DNA of 13,456 nt, taken from CAYUXF01 sp964448755 (GTDB lineage Bacteria; Margulisbacteria; Termititenacia; Termititenacales; CAYUXF01). Below are positions 1 to 6,800 of this stretch, in pieces. A program made the position numbers and the translations under genes. The stretch lies in contig CAYUXF010000042.1 in assembly GCA_964448755.1 (NCBI GenBank), positions 1 through 13,456 of the forward strand, given 5' to 3'. How positions within the stretch are numbered: the first letter of the stretch is position 1; the number at the start of each line of letters is the position of its first letter. The notes beneath the pieces are model-generated. The model was not told where the DNA came from and searched no databases. It was given only the letters and a program-made list of their open reading frames with translations.

Positions 1-19
1 ATTTAATGTTTTTGAGCAT
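1..19 (-). CDS. Possible start of a divergent gene, cut by the window edge
   Basis: On the minus strand an ATG at 19-17 is preceded by a purine-rich GAGGGGG at 30-24 with a 4-base gap, which would be a usable ribosome binding site. Only six codons (MLKNIK) fall inside the window, so no function can be given. If real, the gene is divergent from the UbiA-family gene and the palindromes at 46-99 sit between the two. A chance match is quite possible. Confidence 0.25.
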
Positions 20-45
20 GATTCCCCCTCTAATATACCCCTTCA

Positions 46-80
46 CCACTAAACCATTCACTAACGTTCAGGTTTAGTGG
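46..80. repeat. Inverted repeat, 10-bp stem with 15-base loop
   Basis: CCACTAAACC at 46-55 is exactly complementary to GGTTTAGTGG at 71-80. The pair lies just before a second, tighter palindrome (82-99). It could be part of the same repeat element or a hairpin in an upstream untranslated region. There is no T-tract directly after it. Confidence 0.6.
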
Positions 81-81
81 A

Positions 82-110
82 GCTTCCCCAAGGGGAAGCA
101 TCATTTTTTC
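82..110 (+). repeat. C-rich palindrome, terminator-like on the plus strand
   Basis: GCTTCCCC at 82-89 pairs with GGGGAAGC at 92-99 around an AA loop. Six T residues follow four bases later (104-109), so it could end transcription entering from the left. Its right end, GGGGAAGCAT, is identical to the right end of the palindrome after priA (3351-3360). That points to a dispersed repeat family rather than, or as well as, a terminator. Confidence 0.5.
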
Positions 111-221
111 AACCTAGGTGAGTTAATCTAATAACTCAATTAAAAAACTTAAAATATATATGCCCTCTTTTGGCAATTTTATACATTGAATTTTTCTGGT
201 GGATATTTTTATTAAAAAACA

Positions 222-1763
222 GTGAGTTTTTTTAATAATTCTGAGAAAATAAATAAAATGTTCAATAAACTAAAGATTTTTTTTGCCAGCATTGTCAGTA
301 AAATAGAAACGATCTCTATATATAAAACACTCTTTGTTTTTTTTGCTGCTGTTACCTTGCGCAATATAATAGAACCGCTCTCGACCGGCTACGGTTATAA
401 ACTAACACTATTTATTCACTATACCTCATTTTATGTAGCGTTAATTTTTGCCCTGGCATTAGCCAATAAATTTATTTTAAAGATCTCTCACGAAGCCAGC
501 ATTAAATTCTTTTCAATTGGCTCCTGCAGTATATTGCTGGCACCACTGATAGATCTATTATTTTACGGCGGCGGAAAAATGGAATACCTCTACCCCAAAA
601 ACTGGCAGGATGTCATTAGCTGGTTTTTGACATTTTTTGGACCGATGACAGAACACGGCGTAACTATTGGGATAAGAATAGAAATAATAGTTATTCTTTT
701 TTTGATAGGTTCACTGGCCTTTATTAAAACTAATTCTTTGTTTAAAACTATTTTTTCTTTAATAATTTCCTATACAATTATATTTACCGCCGGCATTATG
801 CCCTACATCTCGCTCGGCATTTATTTTAACATTAAAAATATCGCAACCCAGACGATGAGCATAACTTATATTTTTCTCTTGATCTTTTTAGCTGAATTAA
901 ATCTCTATTTTTATTGGACGGCAAAAAAAGCATTTATAGCCTTTTGGCAAAACATCAGACTGACGAGGATACTGCATTTTGCAGGCATGTTCGTCTTTGG
1001 GTTTACATTAGCCGCCACTTATATACCGGGCTTTACCTGTCAATACCTGGCGGTTGCGGTTGCCGTAACAACTATTTTTATTTCCTGCTTTATTTGTCTA
1101 TTGGTCAATGATATTACTGACCGCCGGGAAGATCTATTGAACAGTCCGCAAAGGCCTTTGATAGAGGGGACATTGACGATACAAAATTATTATCAACTAA
1201 TTATTCTCTTTAGTTTGATCTTGATATTCTTTTGCCTGGGTTTTAACTTTTTTTATTCTATTTTATTCCCGCTGCTCTTCATTGCCACATATACGCTTTA
1301 TTCCTGCCCGCCATTCCGTTTTAAAAGGATCCCTTTTTTCTCAAAATTTTTAATTGGCCTAAACTCTCTTTTAATGATCCTCTACGGCTACGTTTTTGCC
1401 AGAGGAAATTTTGACTTTTTTCCGGAAAGTTTATTCTGGTATTTCTTGATCTTTTTTCCTCTGGCAATTAATTTTATTGACCTCAAAGACGCCGCTGGCG
1501 ACAAAGCGACAAACCTAAAAACCCTGCCCGTGTTATTAGGCTTAAAAAGAGCGCGTCATTTAACAGGTTTTTTTGTAGTGTTATGTTACATACTAACGAT
1601 CCCGGTATTAGATATAGATATGTTATTCTGGCCAATTTTATTTATTGGCGCCGGATTTTCTTATTATTTTTTAGCGGTAACAAAAACTTACAATGAACGT
1701 TATTTTTTTATTGTTTATTTATTAACTGTCGGCGGGGTTATATTGAATGTTATAATTTTGTGA
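222..1763 (+). CDS. UbiA-family membrane prenyltransferase with a large N-terminal membrane extension
   Basis: This is a 513-residue, very hydrophobic protein of the inner membrane. The C-terminal half (about 245-513) has the two aspartate-rich motifs of UbiA prenyltransferases. The first is NDITD with Asp297 and Asp300, followed by RRED and NSPQRPL. The second is DLKDAAGD with Asp420, Asp423 and Asp427, followed by KATNLKTLPVLLG. In this family the motifs bind a prenyl diphosphate through magnesium; the acceptor cannot be told from sequence. Typical members are about 280-300 residues, so the first 240 or so residues, with several predicted membrane segments, are additional and unrecognised. 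The listed start is GTG at 222. ATG at 258 (residue 13) is an alternative, and neither has a convincing Shine-Dalgarno sequence. The stop overlaps or abuts the priA start, so the two are probably co-transcribed. Confidence 0.85.
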   Translation: MSFFNNSEKINKMFNKLKIFFASIVSKIETISIYKTLFVFFAAVTLRNIIEPLSTGYGYKLTLFIHYTSFYVALIFALALANKFILKISHEASIKFFSIGSCSILLAPLIDLLFYGGGKMEYLYPKNWQDVISWFLTFFGPMTEHGVTIGIRIEIIVILFLIGSLAFIKTNSLFKTIFSLIISYTIIFTAGIMPYISLGIYFNIKNIATQTMSITYIFLLIFLAELNLYFYWTAKKAFIAFWQNIRLTRILHFAGMFVFGFTLAATYIPGFTCQYLAVAVAVTTIFISCFICLLVNDITDRREDLLNSPQRPLIEGTLTIQNYYQLIILFSLILIFFCLGFNFFYSILFPLLFIATYTLYSCPPFRFKRIPFFSKFLIGLNSLLMILYGYVFARGNFDFFPESLFWYFLIFFPLAINFIDLKDAAGDKATNLKTLPVLLGLKRARHLTGFFVVLCYILTIPVLDIDMLFWPILFIGAGFSYYFLAVTKTYNERYFFIVYLLTVGGVILNVIIL

Positions 1764-3313
1764 TCATGCAGTTAACAGAACATCAACAATCAGCTTTAAA
1801 AATAATAGAAGAGCAACAATTCACCCTTTTACATGGCGTTACCGGCAGCGGCAAAACCGAAGTCTATCTGCAGACAGCGGAAAAAACCGTTAAGGCCGGG
1901 AAACAGGTCATTGTTCTGGTACCGGAGATCTCACTGACACCGCAGACGATCAGCCGCTTTGCCGAGCGCTTTAGTATAGCGGTGATCCACAGCCGCTTGA
2001 CGCCCAAAGAGAAAAAAGAGGCCTGGCAAAAAATAGTTAACAACGAAGTCAATGTGGTAGTCGGTGCCCGCTCCGCCATTTTTGCGCCATTTAAAAACTT
2101 AGGTTTAATTATTATAGATGAAGAACACGATAGTTCATTTAAACAGGATAACAACCCCCGCTACCACACCATAGACATTGCTTTAAAAAGAGGCGAACAG
2201 ACCGGTGCTAAAGTTATTTTAGGCTCGGCCACACCGTTGTTGGAAACTTTTGTTCTGTTTAAAGAACAGCCCAATTACGGCTACGCTCTATTGCCGACAC
2301 GCGTAATGGGCCGCCCCCTGCCGGAAGTAAAAATTATTGACATGCGCCAGGAACTCAGCGAAGGAAATTTTTCTGTTTTTTCACGCGAGCTGCGCGAAGC
2401 TATTGCGGAAAAATTGCAGAAAAAAGAAAAAATAATTTTATTTCTCAACCGGCGCGGCTTCTCGACATTTGTTTCCTGCCGGGAATGCGGCTATGTTCTG
2501 GAATGCGACCGCTGCAATGTCTCTTTAACTTACCACCAGGATGGCAGTGCCCGCTGCCATTACTGCAATAAAAATATCCGGGTGCCGGAAACCTGCCCTA
2601 AATGCGGCTCAAAATATTTTAAATTTTTTGGCACCGGCACACAAAAAGTAGAAACCGAACTGAATAAATTCTTTGGCCAGGCCAGAGTTCTGCGCATGGA
2701 TGCCGACACCGTTAAAAAAAGAACGGCACACAGCGATATTTTAGAAGAATTTACTAACGGCAATGCCGATATTTTACTGGGGACACAGATGATAGCCAAA
2801 GGGCACGATTTTTTTGATGTAACGCTGGTGGGAATTATTTCCGCCGACAGCTCACTGCACCTGCCGGACTTTAGAGCGGGCGAACGAACCTTTCAAATGT
2901 TAGCGCAGGTAGCAGGCCGGACAGGACGCGGTCCCAAAGGTGGCGAGGTGATAATACAAACTTATAACCCGGAAAATTACGCCATTAAAGCGGCAGCCGA
3001 ACATGATTATCAAACTTTTTTTGAACAAGAAAGCGCTTTTAGAAAAGCGGCGCATTACCCACCTTACAGCAAATTAATACTTTTAACCGTCTCCTCACCA
3101 GATGAAAAAAAAGCCCGGCAAAGGATATTGGAAATTGCCGAAAAATATCCGCCGGCCAATGTTTTGGGGCCAACACCCTGTCCCTTACAGAAACTGCGCG
3201 GCTTTTACCGCTGGCAAATGCTTCTGCGCGACCAGGAGATAAACTACAGTGACTTTAATGAAGAAAACGACGTCAAAATAGAAATAGATGTTGATCCGGT
3301 GAATATGTATTAA
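1760..3313 (+). CDS. priA: Primosomal replication-restart helicase PriA, lacking the N-terminal DNA-binding region
   Basis: PriA is the 3'-5' superfamily 2 helicase that reloads the replisome at stalled forks. Visible motifs (numbered from GTG 1760) are Walker A GVTGSGKT (26-33), VPEISLTPQ (54-62), the DEEH box (120-123), GSAT (155-158), GTQMIAKGHDF (341-351) and QVAGRTGRG (383-391). Eight cysteines in four CxxC pairs (240/243, 249/252, 266/269, 279/282) form the two zinc sites inserted in the helicase. The C-terminal domain is present (HYPPYSKL, LGPTPCPLQKLRG). The protein is 517 residues, against about 730 in E. coli. The sequence begins right at the helicase core, so the roughly 200-residue 3'-end-binding and winged-helix region is absent. 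The start is GTG 1760 (4-base overlap with the UbiA gene) or ATG 1766; no clear ribosome site is seen, which fits translational coupling. Confidence 0.93.
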   Translation: MIMQLTEHQQSALKIIEEQQFTLLHGVTGSGKTEVYLQTAEKTVKAGKQVIVLVPEISLTPQTISRFAERFSIAVIHSRLTPKEKKEAWQKIVNNEVNVVVGARSAIFAPFKNLGLIIIDEEHDSSFKQDNNPRYHTIDIALKRGEQTGAKVILGSATPLLETFVLFKEQPNYGYALLPTRVMGRPLPEVKIIDMRQELSEGNFSVFSRELREAIAEKLQKKEKIILFLNRRGFSTFVSCRECGYVLECDRCNVSLTYHQDGSARCHYCNKNIRVPETCPKCGSKYFKFFGTGTQKVETELNKFFGQARVLRMDADTVKKRTAHSDILEEFTNGNADILLGTQMIAKGHDFFDVTLVGIISADSSLHLPDFRAGERTFQMLAQVAGRTGRGPKGGEVIIQTYNPENYAIKAAAEHDYQTFFEQESAFRKAAHYPPYSKLILLTVSSPDEKKARQRILEIAEKYPPANVLGPTPCPLQKLRGFYRWQMLLRDQEINYSDFNEENDVKIEIDVDPVNMY

Positions 3314-3316
3314 TTA

Positions 3317-3360
3317 TCCCCACCCCTAACCCCTCCCCGTCAAACGGGGAGGGGAAGCAT
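3317..3360. repeat. C-rich palindromic repeat after priA
   Basis: CCCCTCCCCGT at 3330-3340 is perfectly complementary to ACGGGGAGGGG at 3344-3354 with a CAA loop. The C-rich run in front (from about 3317) resembles the left arms of the elements inside argS, and the right end GGGGAAGCAT matches 92-101. No T-tract follows, so it is better read as a dispersed repeat than as an intrinsic terminator, although the hairpin may still protect the priA mRNA end. Confidence 0.7.
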
Positions 3361-3423
3361 AGAGTTATTAATTAACTAAAAGAAAAAATAACAACAGCTT
3401 ATTAAATTTTGCAGACACCAAAG

Positions 3424-3456
3424 GTATCCATCCCCGCCTACGGCGGGGATGGATAC
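3424..3456. repeat. GTATC-type palindrome, copy 1
   Basis: GTATCCATCCCCGCC (3424-3438) and GGCGGGGATGGATAC (3442-3456) form a perfect 15-bp stem with a TAC loop. Two further copies lie at 5313-5345 and 6721-6755. Compared with those, this copy differs by changes in one arm that are matched in the other, so pairing is kept. Confidence 0.8.
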
Positions 3457-3493
3457 TATAAACCAATGTTAAATACAAAAATAATACGGTATC

Positions 3494-3502
3494 TGTTATA
3501 AT
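3494..3502 (+). promoter_or_regulatory. Extended -10 promoter of argS, close enough for leaderless mRNA
   Basis: TG at 3494-3495, one base, then a perfect TATAAT at 3497-3502 make an extended -10 element. No good -35 box is seen at the usual distance (TACAAA at 3474-3479 is weak), which is typical of extended -10 promoters. Transcription should start about 6-8 bases downstream, at G3508 or A3510, the latter being the A of the argS ATG. There is no Shine-Dalgarno sequence in the interval. Confidence 0.65.
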
Positions 3503-3509
3503 TTGCCGC

Positions 3510-5159
3510 ATGTATATTAAAGAAGAAATTAAAAAGCTCTTAACGGAATTTTTAGCGCAGCCGCCCTATGAATTGAGCGCTCAGGAAATAACCATAGAAG
3601 AGCCGAAAAACTACGACCACGGCGATTATGCCACCAACGCCGCTCTGCGTCTGACAAAAAAACTGCGCCGAAAACCGCAGGAAATAGCCGCAGAAATTTG
3701 CAACGGCCTGAATTCAATAGCTGAAAATTTTACTTTTGAACCGATCAACGGCTTTATTAATATTAGAATTAACGATACTTTTCTTTTTAACAATATTCTC
3801 AATATTGACGAGAACTTTGGCACACTGACTATAGGCCAAAATAAAAAAACTATTTTAGAATATGTCTCCGCCAACCCGACCGGCCCACTGCATATTGGGC
3901 ACGGCCGTTGGGCCGCCATTGGCGATACGTTATCTCGCGTTTTAAAAAAAGCGGGCTACACTGTCCACCGTGAGTTTTATGTAAACGATCTCGGCAACCA
4001 GATCCAAAATTTTTATAGATCTGTAGAAGCTGTCAAAAATAATACCGCGATACCTGAAGACGGCTATCACGGTGCTTATATCCATGATCTGGCCAAGATA
4101 AATGAAGACCCTGTAGAACACATGAAAAAATCTCAGGCTAATAGCTTAAAAAATGCGCGCGTAGAATTTGATGAGTGGTTTAGCGAAAGATCTTTAGCGC
4201 CCTCTATTGATAGCGTTATAGAGTTTTTAAAAAACCATAATTTAACATATGAACAAGAGGGGGCGCTCTGGTTTAAAGCGACCGAGTTTGGCGACGACAA
4301 AGACCGTGTCTTAGTTAAAAGCGACGGTGCCAGAACTTACTTTTTAGGCGACATTGCTTACCATAAAAACAAACTGGATCGCGGCTTTGATTTACTAATT
4401 AATATTTGGGGCGCTGATCACCACGGTTATGTAAAACGGGTGGCAGCGGCGATTGAAGCACTAACTCACCCCCCAGCCCCCTCTCTTGAAAGAGAGGGGG
4501 ATAAAATAAAATTCAAGGTTATTATCGGGCAATTGGTCTCGCTCTTTAGGGACGGTCAGCCGGTCAGACTCTCTAAGCGAACTGGCGAAATAATTACGTT
4601 AGATGAAGTGACCGAAGAGATTGGCGCAGACGCCATCCGCTACTTTTTGGCCCGCTACTCCTGTGATACCCCACTGGAATTTGACCTTTCGCTAGCAGTA
4701 AAAAAATCGAACGAAAACCCGGTCTATTATGTTCAATACGCTCATGCCAGGATTTGCTCGATATTGCGAAACCATGAAAAAGAAAAAACAACAACTCACC
4801 CCCAGCCCCTCTCACTTCGACAAGCTCAGTGCGGCGCTTCAAAAGAGAGGGGAGAAGAGGGATCTTCTTTCGCAATTAACACACAATACAAATTAGCCCC
4901 CAGTGAACGCGCGGTCATGGTAAAAATAGCGCGCCTGCCAGATGAGCTGGAAAATATTGCCCAGAACTACAATATTCATAGGCTCTGCAGTTACGCCGAA
5001 GAACTGGCCAAACTCTTCCACAACTTTTACCACGAATGCCGCGTAATAACCGACAATGAACAGACTACCGCCAACCGCTTGGCGATAATTAAATCAATTA
5101 AAAATACGATTAAAATAGTTTTGGAATTACTGGGCGTCTCGGCACCAGAGAAGATGTAG
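3510..5159 (+). CDS. argS: Arginyl-tRNA synthetase with two in-frame palindromic-repeat inserts
   Basis: This cytoplasmic class I aminoacyl-tRNA synthetase charges tRNA-Arg. The 549-residue length is normal for the family. The N-terminal additional domain (about 1-110) has NYDHGDYATNAAL. The catalytic domain has ANPTGPLHIGH with the HIGH motif at 128-131, FYVNDLGNQI, GADHHGY (301-307) and the KMSKS-equivalent VRLSKRTG (352-359). The anticodon-binding domain begins near YYVQYAHARI (406-415). Two stretches look foreign. Residues about 319-330 begin THPPAP and are encoded by the palindrome at 4464-4501. Residues about 429-451 begin THPQPL and are encoded by the element at 4794-4853. Both inserts are translated in the same phase and interrupt no signature motif, so the enzyme is probably active. 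The gene appears to have its own promoter and ends 216 bases before the next gene's 3' end. Confidence 0.96.
   Translation: MYIKEEIKKLLTEFLAQPPYELSAQEITIEEPKNYDHGDYATNAALRLTKKLRRKPQEIAAEICNGLNSIAENFTFEPINGFINIRINDTFLFNNILNIDENFGTLTIGQNKKTILEYVSANPTGPLHIGHGRWAAIGDTLSRVLKKAGYTVHREFYVNDLGNQIQNFYRSVEAVKNNTAIPEDGYHGAYIHDLAKINEDPVEHMKKSQANSLKNARVEFDEWFSERSLAPSIDSVIEFLKNHNLTYEQEGALWFKATEFGDDKDRVLVKSDGARTYFLGDIAYHKNKLDRGFDLLINIWGADHHGYVKRVAAAIEALTHPPAPSLEREGDKIKFKVIIGQLVSLFRDGQPVRLSKRTGEIITLDEVTEEIGADAIRYFLARYSCDTPLEFDLSLAVKKSNENPVYYVQYAHARICSILRNHEKEKTTTHPQPLSLRQAQCGASKERGEEGSSFAINTQYKLAPSERAVMVKIARLPDELENIAQNYNIHRLCSYAEELAKLFHNFYHECRVITDNEQTTANRLAIIKSIKNTIKIVLELLGVSAPEKM
4464..4501. repeat. C-rich palindromic repeat inside argS, first copy
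   Basis: The stem CCCCCTCTCTT (4477-4487) and AAGAGAGGGGG (4490-4500) is perfect, with the left lead-in ACTCACCCC at 4464-4472. It is read as THPPAPSLEREG in ArgS. The same lead-in and stem pattern recur at 4794-4853. Confidence 0.8.
4794..4853. repeat. C-rich palindromic repeat inside argS, second copy with a nested insert
   Basis: The element opens with ACTCACCCCCAGCCCCTCTC, nearly the same as the first argS copy. Stem arms CCCCTCTC (4806-4813) and GAGAGGGG (4845-4852) pair. Where the first copy has a short loop, this one has about 31 bases (4814-4844), including CTTCGACAAGCTCAGTGCG, which looks like a second, different repeat inserted at the hairpin tip. The whole element is translated in frame. 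Confidence 0.7.
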
Positions 5160-5180
5160 GATTATCCTCATCCGCCAAAG

Positions 5181-5345
5181 CTATCCCCATCCGACTCCCG
5201 CAAAGCGCCCTCTTAATATCCCTCACCCGGCTTACGCCTGCCCTCTCCCAGAAAATTGATAGAACAGCTGATGGGAGAGGGCAATCTCACTAGGCAAAAA
5301 TAAAATCAAAGAGTATCACTCCCCGCCTGCGGCGGGGAGTGATAC
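5181..5345. repeat. 165-base direct repeat, left copy
   Basis: This lies between the argS stop and the 3' end of the four-repeat gene. It matches 6590-6754 with the same orientation and length. There are five mismatches in the first 30 bases, and bases 5208-5345 are identical to 6617-6754. Inside are an 11-bp stem (5240-5250 with 5272-5282, C-rich family, 21-base loop) and a GTATC-type palindrome (5313-5345). It is therefore a composite of both repeat families. Confidence 0.92.
5313..5345. repeat. GTATC-type palindrome, copy 2
   Basis: GTATCACTCCCCGCC (5313-5327) and GGCGGGGAGTGATAC (5331-5345) form a perfect 15-bp stem with a TGC loop. It forms the right end of the left direct repeat. Confidence 0.85.
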
Positions 5346-5375
5346 AAAACAAAATACTATTTTGGGAAAAACTTA

Positions 5376-6533
5376 CTATTTTTTATATTTTAAAATTTCT
5401 TCTTTGAGATCTTTTAACTTTTCATAATTCTCCAAAGAGGTAGCCCAGCCAGTAGCATTATGCTCTTTAATGACACGATAAAAGACAATACCCTGATACT
5501 CCAGCTTGTTCTCTTGCTGGTTCTCTTTTTTGAGCCAGAGCGTATTTAATATTTCATTTAAATTATTGATAGCCTGCGGTGTAGTTATTGTGCCAAAAAT
5601 ACTTCTGATCAGCGGATCGCGCTGCCGGATAATAATATCCTCTTCTTCATTGAGCTTTTTGGGCTCAAAATCAAAACACATTGCACCGACCATTTTAGCC
5701 ACTAACGACAGGTTTGTTTTTTTGGTGACCCACAAAACTTTACCCAAACCAACTACCCGCAAATTAAAAGTAATTTTTTTATTTGCAATGGTCAGCTCCA
5801 GTTCGTTTATTTGCGGTGACCCTTTTTCTACCCAGGCTTGGCCTAAAATATTATTAATTTTTTTGCGGTGACCCTCCGTGATACCATATAGTTTTTTTAA
5901 ATCCTCATCGGCATCGGTAATGACCATTTCGTCATCTTTAACTTCTTCTAAAGGAAAATCAAAGTAGATACGGCCCATTAAAAGAGCGACCGCCGGTAAA
6001 TTAGCAAGGTCGGTCAACCAATCGCCATAGTCAAGAAAAAACTCACAATTATTTAAAACCACTTTACCTAAAAGCCAGCCATTAGGCTTATTGTAAATAG
6101 CAAATAATTTATCTGTTAATCTATCTACTTGCCATTGATTAATATTTTTAATTTTTTTAATGAAATTATCATCGGCACTTAGTTTTATTTTTTGAATATC
6201 CGAACCAAGCGAGAGCGCTATCTTTCTGATATTTGCCGGATCATTTGAGGTTACCCAGCCTTGATAGGGGCCATAAAAAGCCCGGGTGTATTTAACATTT
6301 TTATAGATCAGGAGATTTTTAGACTTATCTGCTTTTTTAAGCCAGAGTTCATTGAGAATATTATTTAATTTTTCCGCATTCTCTTTGGCATCGCCGAGGA
6401 TGCGTTTAAAATACTTATTCTCACCGGTAATTATTAGCTGTTTTTGCGGATCGTAAGGTTTTAACTCAAAACCAAAAGAAAGTTCTTCTGATATTTTTTG
6501 TTTTTTTTGACTGATAGTTTTTCTTTTAAACAT
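5376..6533 (-). CDS. Unrecognised protein made of four diverged repeats of about 80-90 residues
   Basis: I do not recognise this 385-residue protein. It has no signal peptide or membrane segment and is likely cytoplasmic, with a basic N-terminus. It appears to consist of four related units at about 33-112, 115-193, 203-289 and 299-385. Each unit seems to run: a hydrophobic strand with acidic residues (QLIITGEN, MVITDADE, DIIIRQRD), a [FLI]xxI[FYLK]G-like turn, a helix containing [IL]NN[IL]L or NEIL, then LWLKK or AWVEK, a strand pair, and a GW[VA]TS or VLWVTK motif before a closing helix. The second unit is the most degenerate. The gene is antisense to its neighbours and sits between 165-base direct repeats. 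The start ATG at 6533 has only a weak AGAAG upstream. Codon and base use look like those of its neighbours. No function is assigned. Confidence 0.75.
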   Translation of the reverse strand: MFKRKTISQKKQKISEELSFGFELKPYDPQKQLIITGENKYFKRILGDAKENAEKLNNILNELWLKKADKSKNLLIYKNVKYTRAFYGPYQGWVTSNDPANIRKIALSLGSDIQKIKLSADDNFIKKIKNINQWQVDRLTDKLFAIYNKPNGWLLGKVVLNNCEFFLDYGDWLTDLANLPAVALLMGRIYFDFPLEEVKDDEMVITDADEDLKKLYGITEGHRKKINNILGQAWVEKGSPQINELELTIANKKITFNLRVVGLGKVLWVTKKTNLSLVAKMVGAMCFDFEPKKLNEEEDIIIRQRDPLIRSIFGTITTPQAINNLNEILNTLWLKKENQQENKLEYQGIVFYRVIKEHNATGWATSLENYEKLKDLKEEILKYKK

Positions 6534-6589
6534 AGGCTTCTAGATATCGTGGGTTTAAATAATTGGTTGCAGGGGAAAAGGCCGCTCAT

Positions 6590-6754
6590 CTATCCCCATC
6601 CGACTCCCACAGGTCACCCTCTTAATATCCCTCACCCGGCTTACGCCTGCCCTCTCCCAGAAAATTGATAGAACAGCTGATGGGAGAGGGCAATCTCACT
6701 AGGCAAAAATAAAATCAAAGAGTATCACTCCCCGCCTGCGGCGGGGAGTGATAC
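6590..6754. repeat. 165-base direct repeat, right copy
   Basis: This is the second copy of the element at 5181-5345, offset by 1409 bases, lying between the start of the four-repeat gene and ispG. The last 138 bases are identical to the left copy. It contains the C-rich stem (6649-6659 with 6681-6691) and ends in the third GTATC-type palindrome, which stops about 45 bases before the ispG start. Confidence 0.92.
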
Positions 6755-6755
6755 T
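6721..6755. repeat. GTATC-type palindrome, copy 3
   Basis: AGTATCACTCCCCGCC (6721-6736) and GGCGGGGAGTGATACT (6740-6755) form a perfect 16-bp stem with a TGC loop. It is identical to copy 2 except that one further outer base pair can form. Confidence 0.85.
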
Positions 6756-6800
6756 GGCCAAAACTCGTCGAGAAACACAAACTATGTTAATATTATTTTA

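Noticed and set aside
161..175. TGCC...GGCA inverted repeat as an operator before the UbiA gene
   Set aside because: Only four bases per arm, with no clear promoter boxes around it; too likely by chance.
3330..3354. Palindrome after priA as a classical rho-independent terminator
   Set aside because: The stem is strong but no T-run follows on the plus strand (GGGGAAGCATAG). On the minus strand the flank is C- and A-rich rather than T-rich, so it was listed as a repeat.
4594..4875. Minus-strand open frame across the argS repeats
   Set aside because: It is antisense to well-conserved ArgRS sequence and gains openness from the G/C-rich repeats; no start signals.
5181..6754. CRISPR array from the repeated palindromes
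   Set aside because: There are only two long copies 1.4 kb apart with a gene between them, and no regular short spacers or cas genes.
5181..6754. Insertion sequence or composite transposon
   Set aside because: No transposase, no inverted terminal repeats at the outer ends and no target duplication were seen. The repeats are direct and contain only palindromes.
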